A DNA stretch of 64,000 nt from Micrasema longulum (taxonomy: Eukaryota; Arthropoda; Insecta; Trichoptera; Brachycentridae). A program made the translations under genes and the position numbers. The notes under the pieces were generated by a model that did not search any database, was not told the DNA's origin, and saw only the letters and a list, made by a program, of their open reading frames with translations. Numbering within the stretch: position 1 is the stretch's first letter; every line of letters begins with the position of its first letter. Positions 11,477 through 22,256 of this stretch are shown piece by piece. The DNA is taken from positions 1 through 64,000 of the forward strand of contig JAGVSM010003612.1 in NCBI GenBank assembly GCA_022494885.1, given 5' to 3'.

Positions 11477-11518
11477 GTCTTAATATTAAAAAAGCGTTAA
11501 ATACAATTTCAATTTAAA

Positions 11519-11790
11519 TCTATATAAAAAAGGCAATGTTTGAATGGTTATCCTCGATGGACTTGATAACTACTGGACCGATTTACGTGCGGTTTTCAGA
11601 TAAATATACGTCTTTGCCACGAAAAGGTTTAACGCTCATAAAATCTTTAATTTATTAAGTACAAAAAAAGTTGGGAGCGTAAATATTTTTTTTATCCATC
11701 ACCAGGGTTGTATTTGCCGATAATGCGGATACAAAAAAAATGGACAGAGGTTATTTTTTGTGTATAAAAAAGCTGATTTTTGAATGTTTG
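11519..11790 (+). mobile_element. Helitron-like terminus, tentative
   Basis: Begins TCTATATAAAAAAGG and continues with GGACTTGATAACTACTGGAC and a CCGATTT motif, resembling the 5' ends of many arthropod Helitrons, which start with TC. A possible partner, AAAATCGGTTCAGTTTTGAG, lies at about 12811-12830. No CTRR end or 3' hairpin could be placed, so the call is weak. Confidence 0.3.
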
Positions 11791-11999
11791 TTTTAAAACA
11801 AAATTAGTTTTTTTATGGATCCTACTCTATTATTATTTCATTGAATACCTTACAGTTTCTACCTATTTATATTTCATTTAAGTGGATTTTATGTTATACT
11901 AAAATAATATAAACTAATATTCGATACATTTTTGAAAATCGCATTCCTGACTAAAGTGCATCTCTGAATCGAGTTTGACATTCGCTAAAAGAATTCTTT

Positions 12000-12175
12000 A
12001 TTTGAAAATAATGAATTATTTTATGTTTAGGAATTCAAACATAAACAAGTACTTGGGTACCTACTTAAATCAAATATTTGAATATAATAGGATATTACTT
12101 TTAGATTTGGAATTCAATCATAAACAAGTACCTACTTACCAATGAAAAGTTACACCTTTTTTAAGTTTATCTAAA
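12000..12175 (+). repeat. Repeat family RI, left part
   Basis: The segment with GATTTGGAATTCAATCATAA and ACAAGTACCTACTTACC matches 16065-16130. A locally duplicated version lies at 12030-12065. In the other copy this part is contiguous with the right part, whereas here about 650 bp, including LINE LY, separates them. Confidence 0.5.
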
Positions 12176-12339
12176 CGGTTTTTACTAAAGACTTTTTAGT
12201 AAATTTTTGTAAGTATACTTAATTATGTTAAATCTTAAGAGGAAACGCGGTCTGGCTTTTCTTCATACAAACGTATTCACGTATTTTCTCTCGAAATTAT
12301 TGCACAAGAGAAATGTTTTTTTTACAATAATAACACAAC

Positions 12340-12640
12340 AACAACAAAATATCACGCTGCTTCCCCGTAAGGGTAGGCAGAGAGGATAGAACGCCACATC
12401 ACTCTATCTTTGCATTCAGATCTCGCTTCCTCTACATTCATAAATCTTCTCATACACGCGCGCCAATTGTTCCGGCCTTTACCATGTTTATCTTCAAGTA
12501 TTTGTTGGATTTGGTCATGCCATGTCTTTCTCGGTCTTCCCTTATTTCTGCATCTATGAACATTCACATTGTAAATATTTTTAGCCGTTCTTTCGTAATC
12601 CATTCGCTCTATATGTTCAAACAAAAAAATATAATATTTA
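12340..12640 (-). pseudogene. LINE family LY: C-terminal domain and TTG-repeat tail
   Basis: The minus frame (12352-12624) reads as the last 90 residues of a non-LTR retrotransposon polyprotein. It has a RGRPRKTW-type motif (here KGRPRKTW), DQIQQIL, an NNWRACMRRFMNVEEAR segment, and CKDRVMWRSI followed by LSAYPYGE before the stop. GRPRxxW followed by a C.DR..W motif is the usual end of RTE-like and related LINE proteins. The tail after the stop is TTGTTGTTGTTG. The catalytic RT domain is absent. Two other fossils of the same C terminus lie at 52120 and 58290. The frame is intact here, suggesting this is the youngest of the three. Confidence 0.75.
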
Positions 12641-12829
12641 CCCTTGGCGTGTCCCTATATTGCTTCATTTTTAATAAAATAGTTAACTATGGGAACTAGA
12701 ACCACCCAAACCCGTAAAAAAGCACAGATTTATCTGCGTACGCGGTACGTTACAGAATATTTTATTCTGATACTTAAATAAGATTATAAGGTAATCGTCT
12801 AAAAAAATAACAAAATCGGTTCAGTTTTG

Positions 12830-12965
12830 AGGTGCGGAAAACGGTACAGCGGAACGTCGATTTTGTCTATTCTAACAAAAGGTCTTACATGCAGTTGTCT
12901 TTTTTGCACAGTATCGGGAAGGCATTTGCAAGACAGTGACAGAAAAATAATGTTCGAACACATAT
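12830..12965 (+). repeat. Repeat family RI, right part
   Basis: Matches 16150-16270 across CGTCGATTTTGT, ATGCAGTTGTCTTTTTTGCA, ATCGGGAAGGCAT and GACAG.AAAATAATGTT. It continues the RI sequence broken off near 12175. Confidence 0.6.
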
Positions 12966-13039
12966 TTTTTATAAAAATTCTCTGTCCTCACAATTTATAT
13001 AAACCGAAACACTAAAATAATAATATACACGTACATTAA

Positions 13040-13605
13040 CAAATTACAACAGGGATGGAGAATACCTTAAATAAGGGAATATGGAAGTCAAGGCATTTAC
13101 AGGGCTTATGACCTGTCATTGGCTGGTTTAAGTGGCCACTTACACACTGTGTAACATTCACCAATCCAGTCTTTTGTCTATGAACATTTGGACAAACTCA
13201 AATATTGTAATGAAACCAACTGGTCCAAGAAGAAGTTTAAAAATTGAAAAATTGTTTTCAGGCGTTGCCTAGTATGTGAAATAATTCAGTCAGATGAATC
13301 TCTTCACAACAATAGAGGTTTCAGCTCTTTGACATCACTAAAATCAACAGATGGAAGAATTGAAGAAATATGGATGTTCAAACAAAAGCAAAATGGTGAA
13401 TGTTACACAGTGTGTAAAGTGGCTACTTAAACCAGCCAATGACAAATCATAAGCCCTGTAAATGCCTTGACTTCCATATTCCCTTATTTAAGGTTTTTTC
13501 CGTCCCTGTTGTAATTTGTTAATCTTAATGACCCCCGAGGGGGTGAAATCCAGTCTTTTGTCAATAAACATTTGGACAAACTCAAATATTGTATACGTAC
13601 ATATT
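13040..13605. mobile_element. FB1 foldback, rearranged copy
   Basis: The left arm (CAACAGGGATGGAGAATACC, GGCATTTACAGGGCTTATGA, TTACACACTGTGTAA) is mirrored by a right arm ending near 13510, and a complete right tip with GGACAAACTCAAATATTGTA follows to 13600. A second right tip with the same sequence lies between the arms at 13165-13210, so one unit appears to have been joined inside another. Confidence 0.85.
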
Positions 13606-13732
13606 TAATTTTGACTAAATACAATAATTAATATCAAACTTTCGATTGTTTTCATATAATATATTTAGCAAGAACTCAAATTTAGCAATAGCTTAGCATT
13701 GCCGGGTTTAGCTCGTATGATATAAAACAAAC

Positions 13733-14045
13733 AAATTACAACAGGGATGGAAAATACCGTTAAGAGGGATATGGAAGAGTAGACATTTAGAGGGCTTTTG
13801 ACCTGTCATTGGCTGGTTAAAGTGGCCACTTTACACACTGTGTAACATTCACCATTCTGCCTATGTCTGAATATCTACAGGATGCATTCAGCAGAATGGT
13901 GAATGTTACACAGTATATGAAGTGGCAACTTAAATCAGCCAATGGCAGATCATAATCGCTGTAAATGCCTAGACTTCCATAACCCTTCTCAAAAATATTT
14001 TCCCTCTCTAACAGAGACAGCAAAAACAGCAAAAACAGCAACAGC
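13733..14045. mobile_element. FB1 foldback, compact hairpin copy
   Basis: The two arms (13740-13870 and 13885-14020) are reverse complements over about 130 bp, separated by only some 15-20 bases around GAATATCTACAGGATGC. Both carry the conserved CATTCACCATTCTGC / GCAGAATGGTGAATG centre. The outer tips with GTCCAAATG are missing. A single-stranded copy would fold into one long hairpin. The 84-codon minus frame here is an artefact of the repeat. Confidence 0.85.
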
Positions 14046-15085
14046 AAAAAGTTAAACTTTATTTTTAACAACTTATTTTTTTAATATTTTTATTTTGTTA
14101 GTAGAATCTTTACTAGAACAACATGACAAAAAGATTTGACATATTAACTTCATTTATTTATGTTGAATATTTAGTATACACAGTTAAAATAAAAAAGGAT
14201 TTGCTTCAAAAGTAAAATAAATATTGTTAAAGAAGCTTGTATTGATTTGAAATCGGTCGATAGAAAGAAAATAAAATTGGTTTAAAATAAATTTGTTTTA
14301 TTGTTATTATTAATTAGGAAAATTTTAGCAGATGCCGACATAGATTCTGACAAATATCTGCAAATTTATCGTAATATTGCGGTGCTATTTTTTAGCTTCT
14401 AGCTCCTGTTAAATTTGTTGTTTAAATATAATAATAAATTAAGAAATGCGGATATTTTGATTTTGGGAAAAAATTCGCCATCAAATTTGCCAATTTTTAA
14501 ACAATTCAACCTCGTATTCTTAAAAATATCAATCAATTTTGGCGCTTTATGATTCATTTCATTTTCATGGCAAACGGTTTTTAATATCGGGTGAGTAACA
14601 ATTTGTTTAATTTTATTTTCTGTGTAGCATTTATTGCGCTGCGATAAAAATCTCCCAATCTTCGATTGATTTCACAAAGGCGTACTGTAATTTCTGTTAG
14701 AAACCATCTTCAACCGCCCGAGGTAAAGTGCTCTTACATGATCAACTGTTTATCTCACAAAGATAATAAATTTAAATAGACAGCCTCGGACCATCGCATC
14801 GGACACACAGAGAATAAAAACAACACACGTGCTGTGTACAAATTAATGGCTATCATCTTATTGTTTATTATCTACAATACAATTGTTTTCTCAAATCTTC
14901 ATCTTCCGTATTATAAATCAACACGAAAACCGGTAAATACACAACACATAATCAATGTTTTAATACACAACTTGAAAGTCTCTCTATCAAAAGCGTACAA
15001 AAAAAATTCAAATAAGATAAATTTTAATGCAAATTAAATTAATTGAAATTAATTTTACGTTTGGATATGTTTTCTCAACTGAAAA
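14046..15085. other. Unassigned AT-rich DNA
   Basis: No repeat partner, RNA gene or coding signal recognised. A 67-codon plus frame at 14834-15037 has no recognisable motif. Confidence 0.5.
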
Positions 15086-15089
15086 TTAC

Positions 15090-15640
15090 TATGTATGTGT
15101 TTGGTCTTAGGAAATATGACCACTTGGATGATTATTGTAGACTACTGAAATGACTCGAAATTAGACAGCGAAGAGGCCATCACACTATTTTACATCTGTT
15201 CACTGAATTCAATAGTCCTTACACTCTTATATGCCTCTGTGAACATTTTAAACGCTCATCAGTTCATGATTTACGTCTTCGTTCTTATTCTCAAAGTGCT
15301 CTCCTAATTCCCACCCACAATTCTTTCTTCTTCCCTTATTTTTATAGTGTTCATGCTGCTCAACTATGAAATCATCTTTCACGCACTATTCATGAAGTTT
15401 ATACAATATCCATGTGTAAATCATGCCTGAAGAAATATCTCATATTTATTTTCCATAATCCCCTATCTTTTTCTTTCTCATTATTTCCTTTTATTTAGAC
15501 GACCTTAATCGATTTATGTTAATTTATAAGCACATATTGCTCGTACTATTTTTGTACATATATATATGTGTTACATTTGTACATGTGTTTTTCCCGCATG
15601 CGTTTTGAAAATAAATTAAAATTGAAAACATATTTTACTT
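15090..15640 (+). pseudogene. LINE family LD: RT C terminus and 3' end
   Basis: Starting near 15090 a plus frame reads KYDHLDDYCRLLK, then a stop, LEIRQRRGHHTILHLF, and later VHDLRLRSYS, FYSVHAAQL and NHLS. In an intact RT this last motif would be LWN.L; here the Trp codon is TGA, so two in-frame stops are visible. This order (RR..H.. helix, R.R segment, F...A..LWN) is the C-terminal part of jockey/R1/CR1-type RTs. A 3' UTR with TGTACATATATATATGTG and an AAATAAATTAAAA end closes the copy. The palm domain is missing. Confidence 0.7.
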
Positions 15641-16055
15641 TACTCATTGGTTCGAAGATATTGCACTTTGGTAAAAAGTCCACATCAATGAAATATCTTG
15701 TCCATTGCTCCGAATTAACATGTTTTTTCTAGCTAGTAAGTTGAAGGGTAAGTTTTTAGGTTGTGTCACTTCAAGATTTAACTAGTGTATTCCCTAATTG
15801 TTTTTTTTAAAAATAAATCAAGTCTTTTTTTTTCTTAAAAGGGTGGTAATTTGACTTACATTTTTTAAAAACTAGATAGAAATGGACTAAAAATTTATTT
15901 TTTATTTTGAAATTAATGATTTTTTTCTTGTTATGACTCGCTATTTTAATTTCTCCGGTTTCCAAGTTGTCTGATTTAATTGTTTTATTTTCAATATGAA
16001 GTGCTTTTAAATTTATTTCAACAGAGAGGGAAAAAGTTTTCGAGAAGGGAATATT
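15641..16055. other. AT-rich stretch with nothing recognised
   Basis: Homopolymer-rich sequence; no family member identified. Confidence 0.5.
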
Positions 16056-16059
16056 TTAT

Positions 16060-16290
16060 TTATTTTAAGATTTGGAATGAAATTATAAAAGAGTACTTAG
16101 GTTCCTATTTATCAACAAAAAGTCCCATCAACTTTTTTTGACGATGTAACGTCGATTTTGTTTATTTAAGTAAGGCATAAAAGGTTCAAAATGCAGTTGT
16201 CTTTTTTGCATAACATCGGGGAGGCATCGTTATGACAGTAACAGGAAAATAATGTTAAATTACTTATTTATCAAAATACCTTGTCACTTA
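16060..16290 (+). repeat. Repeat family RI, contiguous copy
   Basis: Contains both RI parts in one piece: GATTTGGAATGAAATTATAA, GTCGATTTTGTTTATTTAAG, ATGCAGTTGTCTTTTTTGCA and GGAGGCATCGTTATGACAG. It ends against an FB1 copy. The last 75 bases and the FB1 junction recur at 34936-35010. Confidence 0.6.
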
Positions 16291-16755
16291 TGTTTGAGTA
16301 TGTCCAAATGCTTGCAGACTGGCTGGATTTCGTCCCGAGGGAGTTGTTCATATTTAAATTTATTTCAACACAGAAGGAAACCATTTTGGAGAACGGAAAT
16401 ATGGAAGTCTAGGCATTTACAGGGCTTATGACCTGTCGTTGGCTGGTTTAAGTGGCCACTTTACACACTGTGTAACATTCACCATTCTGCCCATGTTTGA
16501 ACATCCACATTTCCTCAACTCTTCCATCTGTTGACTTTTGTGAAGTAAAAGAGCTGAAACCTTTATCACGGGGGTGAGATTCATCCGGCCCAAATCACCT
16601 ACTAGGCAACGCCTGGAAACAATTTTTAGACTTCCATATTCCCTTCTCGAAAACTTTTTCCCTCTCTGTTGAAATAAATTTAAATACGAACAACTCTCTA
16701 GGTAGGAAATCCAGCCAGTCTGCAAGCATTTGGACATAATCAAACATTGTTGAAG
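16290..16755. mobile_element. FB1 foldback, long-armed copy
   Basis: The outer arms are TTTGAGTATGTCCAAATGCT ... TTTATTTCAACA and its mirror ending at 16755. The interior has a full left core with CATTCACCATTCTGCCCATG, CATCTGTTGACTTTTGTG and the conserved CTACTAGGCAACGCCTG block. The right core is deleted, so pairing is limited to about 130 bp at the ends. The 105-codon minus frame across it is not a gene. Confidence 0.85.
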
Positions 16756-16865
16756 TGCTTTTAATCCAGTGTCTTTCTTGAAATAATGATTATTTTCTAT
16801 CAGACAGTTTACGAATCCAGATTTTTTTTTTATTATTTAGGCACCTTAAGTATTTTCCACTTCAA

Positions 16866-17670
16866 ATATTTATTTATTTATTTATTTATTTATTTACGGA
16901 CAAAGTCCATTATAAACATTACAATTAAAGAAATTTTTACAAAGGAATAAAAAAATATAAGGAACAGAAATAAGCAGCAAAGACAGATGATAGATTTTTT
17001 AGATTAAGTAAAAAGCATAGGCTAACTATACAGATTCTTTAGCTGATTTGTAAAGAAAGACATCCTTACACCATAATAATCAAGATCTTGATGATCGTTC
17101 ACCCGCCTGATCATTCTGGGCAAAGGCGACTGTGCACCATAATTGGTCCTGTAGTGACCGAGGAAAAGCATTTCATTATTTCTTAGTCTACGGGTGGGAA
17201 CGTTAAAAAGAATCTTTTGCAAAATTTCAGGGGCATCAATGAGACAGTTCATAATTTTATACATGCAGATTATATCTGCAATGCATCTGCGTTTTTCAAG
17301 ACTTGATATGCTTAAAAACCTCTCCATATCAGAATATGAATAGTCTCCTCTTTCCAATCCCATCTTCCATGCAATTTTTCTTATAAAACGATGTTGAACT
17401 GATTCAAGGCGCTTGATATGAACAGCATAATGAGGGGACCAGATTACAGATGCATATTCAAGAATAGGGCGAACTAAAGAGCAATAAAGTGTTTTAAGTG
17501 TAAGCATACTTTGGAAATCAGACGTAGTTCTATTAATAAAGCCTAAATTTTTTAAGGATCTGTTTACTATATTATCAAAGTGTTCCAGAAAAGTTAGTTT
17601 ATTATCTAGGATCACTCCAAGATCTCTTATAGAGGTGACAATCGAAAGAACTTGGCCATTAAGTTTTTTT
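16866..17670 (-). pseudogene. LINE family LE: RT thumb and C terminus, uninterrupted frame
   Basis: The minus frame from about 17665 to 17022 is open for over 200 codons. It opens with RDLGVILDNKLTF, the motif just after the catalytic YxDD of jockey/CR1-type RTs, then has the thumb with LKTLYCSLVRPILEY and ASVIWSP, then RLESVQHRFIRK and a C terminus with VPTRR, NEMLF, YGAQSPLPRM. Fingers and palm are absent, so the copy is 5' truncated at a T-rich junction near 17670. The 3' UTR ends in a TAAA repeat (16866-16897), the usual microsatellite tail of such LINEs. An undamaged frame suggests recent insertion compared with other fossils here. Confidence 0.85.
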
Positions 17671-18175
17671 TTTAATAGTTATTCCGATGTGTATTGAATT
17701 GAAAAAAAAAGACTTGTTTTTTAGCTCCACGTGTAGTATTTAGTAAACATGGATAAAATAAAATAGGAAATAATTCATTAGTTACGTAAACCTTGACAAA
17801 GAAGCTTGTTTTCTTTAAAACGGGTAGGTGGAAAAAAAAATAGTGGTTACTATTTTTAAACAAACAAACGTAAAAAGGTTAACAGAGTAGTTTTATTAAT
17901 TTTATGTTTTTTTTATTTGGAAAGATCGTTTAACACTGCAAAATTCAACCGTCCCTAGACTGGCACAATCTAAAAACTGATAATCGAGATACGCAGAATT
18001 TGGAGTAAGTATTGTAGTAGTGCACCATCCAGCACGGATAAGTGCATGATGATGCTATTTATTTTCTTCTTTTTAAAGATAAACCCTATAGGGTGTCAAA
18101 AAATAAAGAATCGTGATATTAAATTACTATTTAATTTTCCATTAAGTATGTTTTCAGCTATGTTCAAGAAGAAGT
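17671..18175. other. Unassigned AT-rich DNA
   Basis: No recognised repeat or coding signal. A 63-codon minus frame at 17672-17863 shows no motif. Confidence 0.5.
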
Positions 18176-18179
18176 ATAC

Positions 18180-18375
18180 TAAACGAAAAGCTTTTTCATA
18201 ATTATCATATTCGCACCCAATGGTGCATAGAGTACTGCATTGGCACTTCAATTGCAGTGAAACTTGACCATATATTATCAACATGAAGGTAAGATGATCA
18301 GTCTTACGCTTCATATGCCAGTCCACGGACGATGCAATATTAAAGTGTAAAACTACCTTTAACTTTTTTAATGTC
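18180..18375 (-). mobile_element. SINE family S3, partial copy
   Basis: Contains ATGGTGCATAGAGTACTGCA, AAGGTAAGATGATCAGTCTT and ACGCTTCATATGCCAGTCCA in S3 order. The tRNA-like head is not recognisable. The 100-codon minus frame over this region is a repeat artefact. Confidence 0.65.
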
Positions 18376-18629
18376 AATACCCAACCTTTATTTTCCAATT
18401 AAAAAACCGCTGTTATTTTCTATTATTAAAGAGTTTTTTTTTTACGTACGTATTTTCTTTTAAATGTTTTTTATTTTTTTAGTGCCCTTTTTTGACTAAC
18501 TCTTCTTTTGACCAGTCTGTTTTTTGGTTGAAAAGAAGATATTGTTTTTAGCAATGAGTGTACTAAAGAAATCATCATTTTTTGTGCTTAAAGTGTAAAA
18601 TAAAACAAATATTTTTTTTTTTTAAATCC

Positions 18630-18700
18630 AGAAATTCAACCTTGAATCTCGAGCATTGTAGGCAAATGAACCAACCACTACATTACTTGGCAAACTTATC
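18630..18700 (-). other. Decayed tRNA-like sequence
   Basis: On the minus strand GTAATGTAGTGGTTGG is followed by GAGATTCAAGGTTGAA, which could be degenerate A and B boxes of an S1-type head. No body or tail is visible. Confidence 0.3.
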
Positions 18701-18828
18701 TCAACCTAATTTCTCTTTTCTAAAAAGATTGTAATCTGAGGGAAAAATAAATCCAGTCAAAATCTTGAATCAGAGTTATTTTAAAGCATTTTCAGGGATA
18801 ATATTATAAATGTTATATAACTTCTTCT

Positions 18829-19200
18829 TGCGGTGCCTTGTCAGGTCTCCCTGACGTTGGCGATCATTTACTACTTTCATCGATCACTACGATCACGGCT
18901 ACTCTTATATTCCGCAGCCAGGACAACTGCATGTTGAATGTACTCGCCATAGTGATTTCTGGGAAAAGATGACTTGAGTGGTTTTCCGTTGCCTTCTCCG
19001 GTGGATTTTGCTCTCGAGGTAACCCTTCCCTTAGCTGGTGGGTTCTGGTTTGGAGGCGTCAGAAACTCGCCTTTCATCCTCTCTTTATCTGCTGTGAAAA
19101 CACCGTTATGATGTGGAGGGTAACGAGTAGGACTAGTCAGTAGTGTTTTCGGTGGAAAAGAACTGGGCGTTCACAGCATTTTATAAAATCACGCTAGATG
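18829..19200 (-). mobile_element. Retroposon G3, copy 1 (GAA-repeat tail)
   Basis: The reverse complement of the copy at 41788-42200. In element orientation it begins GTGATTTTATAAAATGCT, passes CACTACTGACTAG, CCAGCTAAGGGAAGG and GAGAAGGCAACGG, and ends GACCTGACAAGGCACCGCAA followed by GAAGAAG. A 66-codon frame (18877-19077) survives in this copy but is broken in the other. Both copies start at nearly the same base, which suits a defined short element or a hot truncation point. Whether it is a SINE or a LINE 3' end cannot be settled from two copies. Confidence 0.75.
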
Positions 19201-19639
19201 TGACCCACTGTGTGACCCGACCCTACTGACAATTTGAACCCGCTTTAATTGTTATATGACAAAAAATAATTAAGTAAAATCGTCAATAGGAGTCTTAGAT
19301 GTTGAATTTGAATTAAATCAATGATTTAACTGATTATGCAATTGACAGAGGTTCTTTGTGCTAGGTCCCGACTAGCTAGAAATTTCCTGCGTTTTGGCAG
19401 AATATTTATTGTCACATTTGTTAATGATGCTGAAACAATTAAAATCAGTACTTATATTTTTTTTTAAATCTAAACAAAAATATTAATTTAAACTACGATA
19501 TACTAATGTAATAAAATTTCGTAAATGTATGCCCGTGAAATTACGCAAAAAATCTATTTTTAACAGAAATCGTGTTACTTTATGGGTGTAAAATGATCCA
19601 ACGATAGATGATGTTATGATTGCAACGATGTTATGATTT
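19201..19639. other. AT-rich stretch with nothing recognised
   Basis: No repeat partner or coding signal recognised. Confidence 0.45.
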
Positions 19640-19745
19640 ACCCCAATATTTCAATTTCAAAACCAAGTTGTGGTAGAGTGGGGTGCAAGATCTCTGATTT
19701 GTGAGTTCACGGTACTAATCACGGGACCACAACCCGATTTTGTTT
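19640..19745 (-). mobile_element. SINE family S2, head only
   Basis: On the minus strand it matches the head of the 8880 copy: AATCGGGTTGTGGTCC, a GTGAACTCACAAATC-like stretch, and the CCCACTCTACCACAA region. The B box is damaged and the body after ATTGGGGTAAATC is lost. Confidence 0.55.
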
Positions 19746-20164
19746 ATAATTTGTTTATTGTCTAGCAAAAAAAAATGTAAATGATCCTTTAAAAAAATGC
19801 TGATTATAATAAATGATATCCATCATTTTCTTACCAACGTTTTTTTTTTGTTATAATTGTCTTATCAAAGTTAGATCTATGATGTATATTTCAGCGCTAT
19901 TCTCGTTTTTACGATAAAATCTATTGTAGATAATAAATATTGTGAAAAAGTGGGAAATCGCAGTAGAAATCAGAGGCAATATAATACATAACCACACCCC
20001 ATAAATAATATTTCAAAATAAAATATTTCAATCAAAATAACTGTAGTTCGTCAAAAAGTTATGATAAATAGGTGATGGTTTTGGAATACGGTTGATTTCA
20101 ATGTGTTTTTTGATGTGTGGTTGGGTGTCGGTGATGAATTTTTGAAAGTTTTGATCGATTTTCT

Positions 20165-20440
20165 ATCTAGCTTAGGACAATGCAGCAATCCATCACGGCG
20201 AAAGTCCCCGGAATGCCGATTGCCATTCGGGCACGTTCGGAAGTTGTCGGCTCTTTAATTTCACCGTCTGTCGTTCGGCAGGGCATTCATCACGGGCCTA
20301 GATAAAAATCGATCTAAAGAGACCGCTAATGATGTAATAACTGAGGCGATCCGCTCGCCGCCGCCCGCGGCTGCCCGCGGACATAATCTATTGCCCGCGA
20401 CTGTACTTAGCCGCGGTGACCATCGGAGTTCTTTTAGGGA
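20165..20440. promoter_or_regulatory. CpG-rich patch, possible host exon or regulatory element
   Basis: A sharp rise in GC and CpG within AT-rich DNA, with GCTCGCCGCCGCCCGCGG and CCGCGGACATAATC at its right half and CATTCGGGCACGTTCGG at its left. A 91-codon minus frame crosses it but shows no domain. It contains TAAT and GATAA motifs. Such patches in insect genomes are often 5' exons or conserved regulatory DNA; nothing here proves either. Confidence 0.3.
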
Positions 20441-21190
20441 AATCACAATAAATGATACACTCTTATGTTCGTATATCCGATGCTGGAAAATTTTTACATT
20501 AGAAAAGCCACATACCTTTAGATAGTTGTTATACATGTAGAAATTAATGTATGTGGATGCATGAGAGGTCCTAACTAGTTGAAGGTAGCAGAAAAAACGA
20601 TGCTGAGAATTAAAGTGTGTTAATTACATGTTATATAACAGATTGACAGTGAGAGTGACTACATAAACATTTTACATTAGTAAGAGATTAACCGAACTAG
20701 CTCCATACTGGCAATGACTCAATGAATGTCTGACTGAGGCTGACCGAAGTTACCTGGAATACATGCTTGAACTCACTGTGTAACTAAGAATATTGCTACG
20801 TATATTTATACTGTCCAGTGTGCAGTTTACTTTTAAGTAAGATCTTACGGTCAGCGATTTAATATCCGCTCGTATTAGCACTTTTTTATAAGTTATTCGA
20901 ATGTTTTGATAATCAATTGCTAACTTTTCAATTTTTACACTATCAGACGACAGTAAGTGTTTCCTGGTGATTCCTACATACACTTAAGTATATTTAAAAA
21001 AAAACATTTTTATTATATTTGTATAAATAGTGCCTTGAATATCATCGCACTTAAAAAGATATATGTTTTATTTTAAAATTTTATATTTAAGAGGCCCCTC
21101 CAACATTTTACCAAAAAACCGTTGAAAAACCTTGATAAACTACCTTTTTTTTAAAAAATGGTAATAAAAAGTTTTATCGACTTAATTTAA
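20441..21190. other. Unassigned DNA
   Basis: AT-rich, with a 77-codon minus frame at 20750-20983 that has no recognisable motif. No repeat partner was found. Confidence 0.45.
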
Positions 21191-21193
21191 AAG

Positions 21194-21237
21194 ACCAGTA
21201 ACTGGTTTCATAGGTCTAGTGACGTCGTCAGACTGGT
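21194..21237 (-). ncRNA. Hammerhead-ribozyme-like motif
   Basis: On the minus strand: ACCAGT, then CTGACGA, a 15-base segment, GAAAC, CA, GTT, then ACTGGT. The 6-base ends pair perfectly as stem I. CTGACGA and GAAA are the invariant hammerhead core (CUGANGA and GAA/A). A two-pair stem III (AC/GT) closes a 2-base loop, and the site is GUU. A tiny stem III is the known hallmark of hammerheads in Penelope-like retroelements. Stem II is poor here (GTC/GAC with unpaired bases), so activity is doubtful. Confidence 0.5.
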
Positions 21238-21519
21238 ATGTTCTTGGTAAAATAATTAAAAATAATGAAAATAAATATCATTAATTTAACAACTCCTCAT
21301 TATGTCTCCTAATATGGACACAGAAAAAATTCTCTAGCATAGGAACTAATAATTATAAAAGTAACCCGATTTTTTTTCTTGCTATGATTTAATTTCTTGA
21401 CTGAATAAACCTTCTACAAAATATGTATCTGTTTTTGACATTTGAATTCCCGCGACAATAATATGAAAAATATTATAATATTTCAATGAAAAGTTATTCA
21501 CAATAAATAGTCGAGAAGA

Positions 21520-22130
21520 TAAAACTTCAAGCTTACGGGAAATTGGATATGAAAAATATTTTTTTACGTGCGGTAAAAAATAGAGCACCAAATTCTGTAC
21601 CTCAGAGGCAGAAGGATGCAAATCCAAACGTCAAATGTTCAACAAAATCCTAAAGAATCTATTTTCTCCAAGTGATTTCTTATCACTTATAGCATTAATT
21701 TGTATTTTCAGTATCTATTAGTTCCTTCATTATAAGACCAACATTGCTTCAAAATCAATGGACATGATCATAAACTAGATAAGAAAATTTAAATGTCCTT
21801 TCATAAAGTTTTGGATTTGCATCCGTCTGCCTCTGAGGTACAGAATTATACAGCAAATTTTCTTGAAAATGTACAAAAAAGTATACAAAAATATTTCAAT
21901 AAACCAAACTACTTTGAACAATGTCACTAGTTCATTTGAATCAACCAATGAGAAGAGTGTTGTGGAAAATTTCTGGTTTGCTAACCATCAACGGAACAAT
22001 TGGCAGAACAAACCGAGAATAAGCGGAGTAGTTTCAGAAACACAAAAATTGAAAAAATCATAGCGCTGATAATACAATACGTAAAATTTAAATGAATATT
22101 TTATATGTATTGTCTTATTTAAATAGTCTT
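21520..22130 (+). repeat. Repeat family RF, split by a MITE
   Basis: The start (TTACGGGAAATTGGATAT, AAAAAATAGAGCA) matches 5650-5740. RF resumes after 21847 with GAATCAACCAATGAG and closes with AGCGCTGATAATACAATAC. The inserted 21591-21847 block is absent from the 5.7 kb copy. The small plus frame at 21863-22063 is a repeat artefact. Confidence 0.7.
21591..21847. mobile_element. MITE-like element with 38-bp terminal inverted repeats
   Basis: The left end runs from AATTCTGTACCTCAGAGGCA to GGATGCAAATCCAAA (21591-21628). The right end (21810-21847) is its reverse complement with one mismatch. The interior of about 180 bp is AT-rich and noncoding. It interrupts an RF repeat at a point where the 5.7 kb RF copy is continuous, which supports a real insertion. 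No clear target duplication was found. Confidence 0.8.
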
Positions 22131-22256
22131 TTAAAAAATGTTTATTTGTTTAAATCACTTAATTTACCTCATTAAAGCGAACGCAGCGCAGCACTAATTT
22201 TTCCCAAGACATCTGTCATCAGAAAAGTAAATTTTAAATTAAAATAACTTTCACTC

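Noticed and set aside
16426..16743. 105-codon minus frame
   Set aside because: It runs across an FB1 foldback copy; other FB1 copies give similar but broken frames. No domain is recognised.
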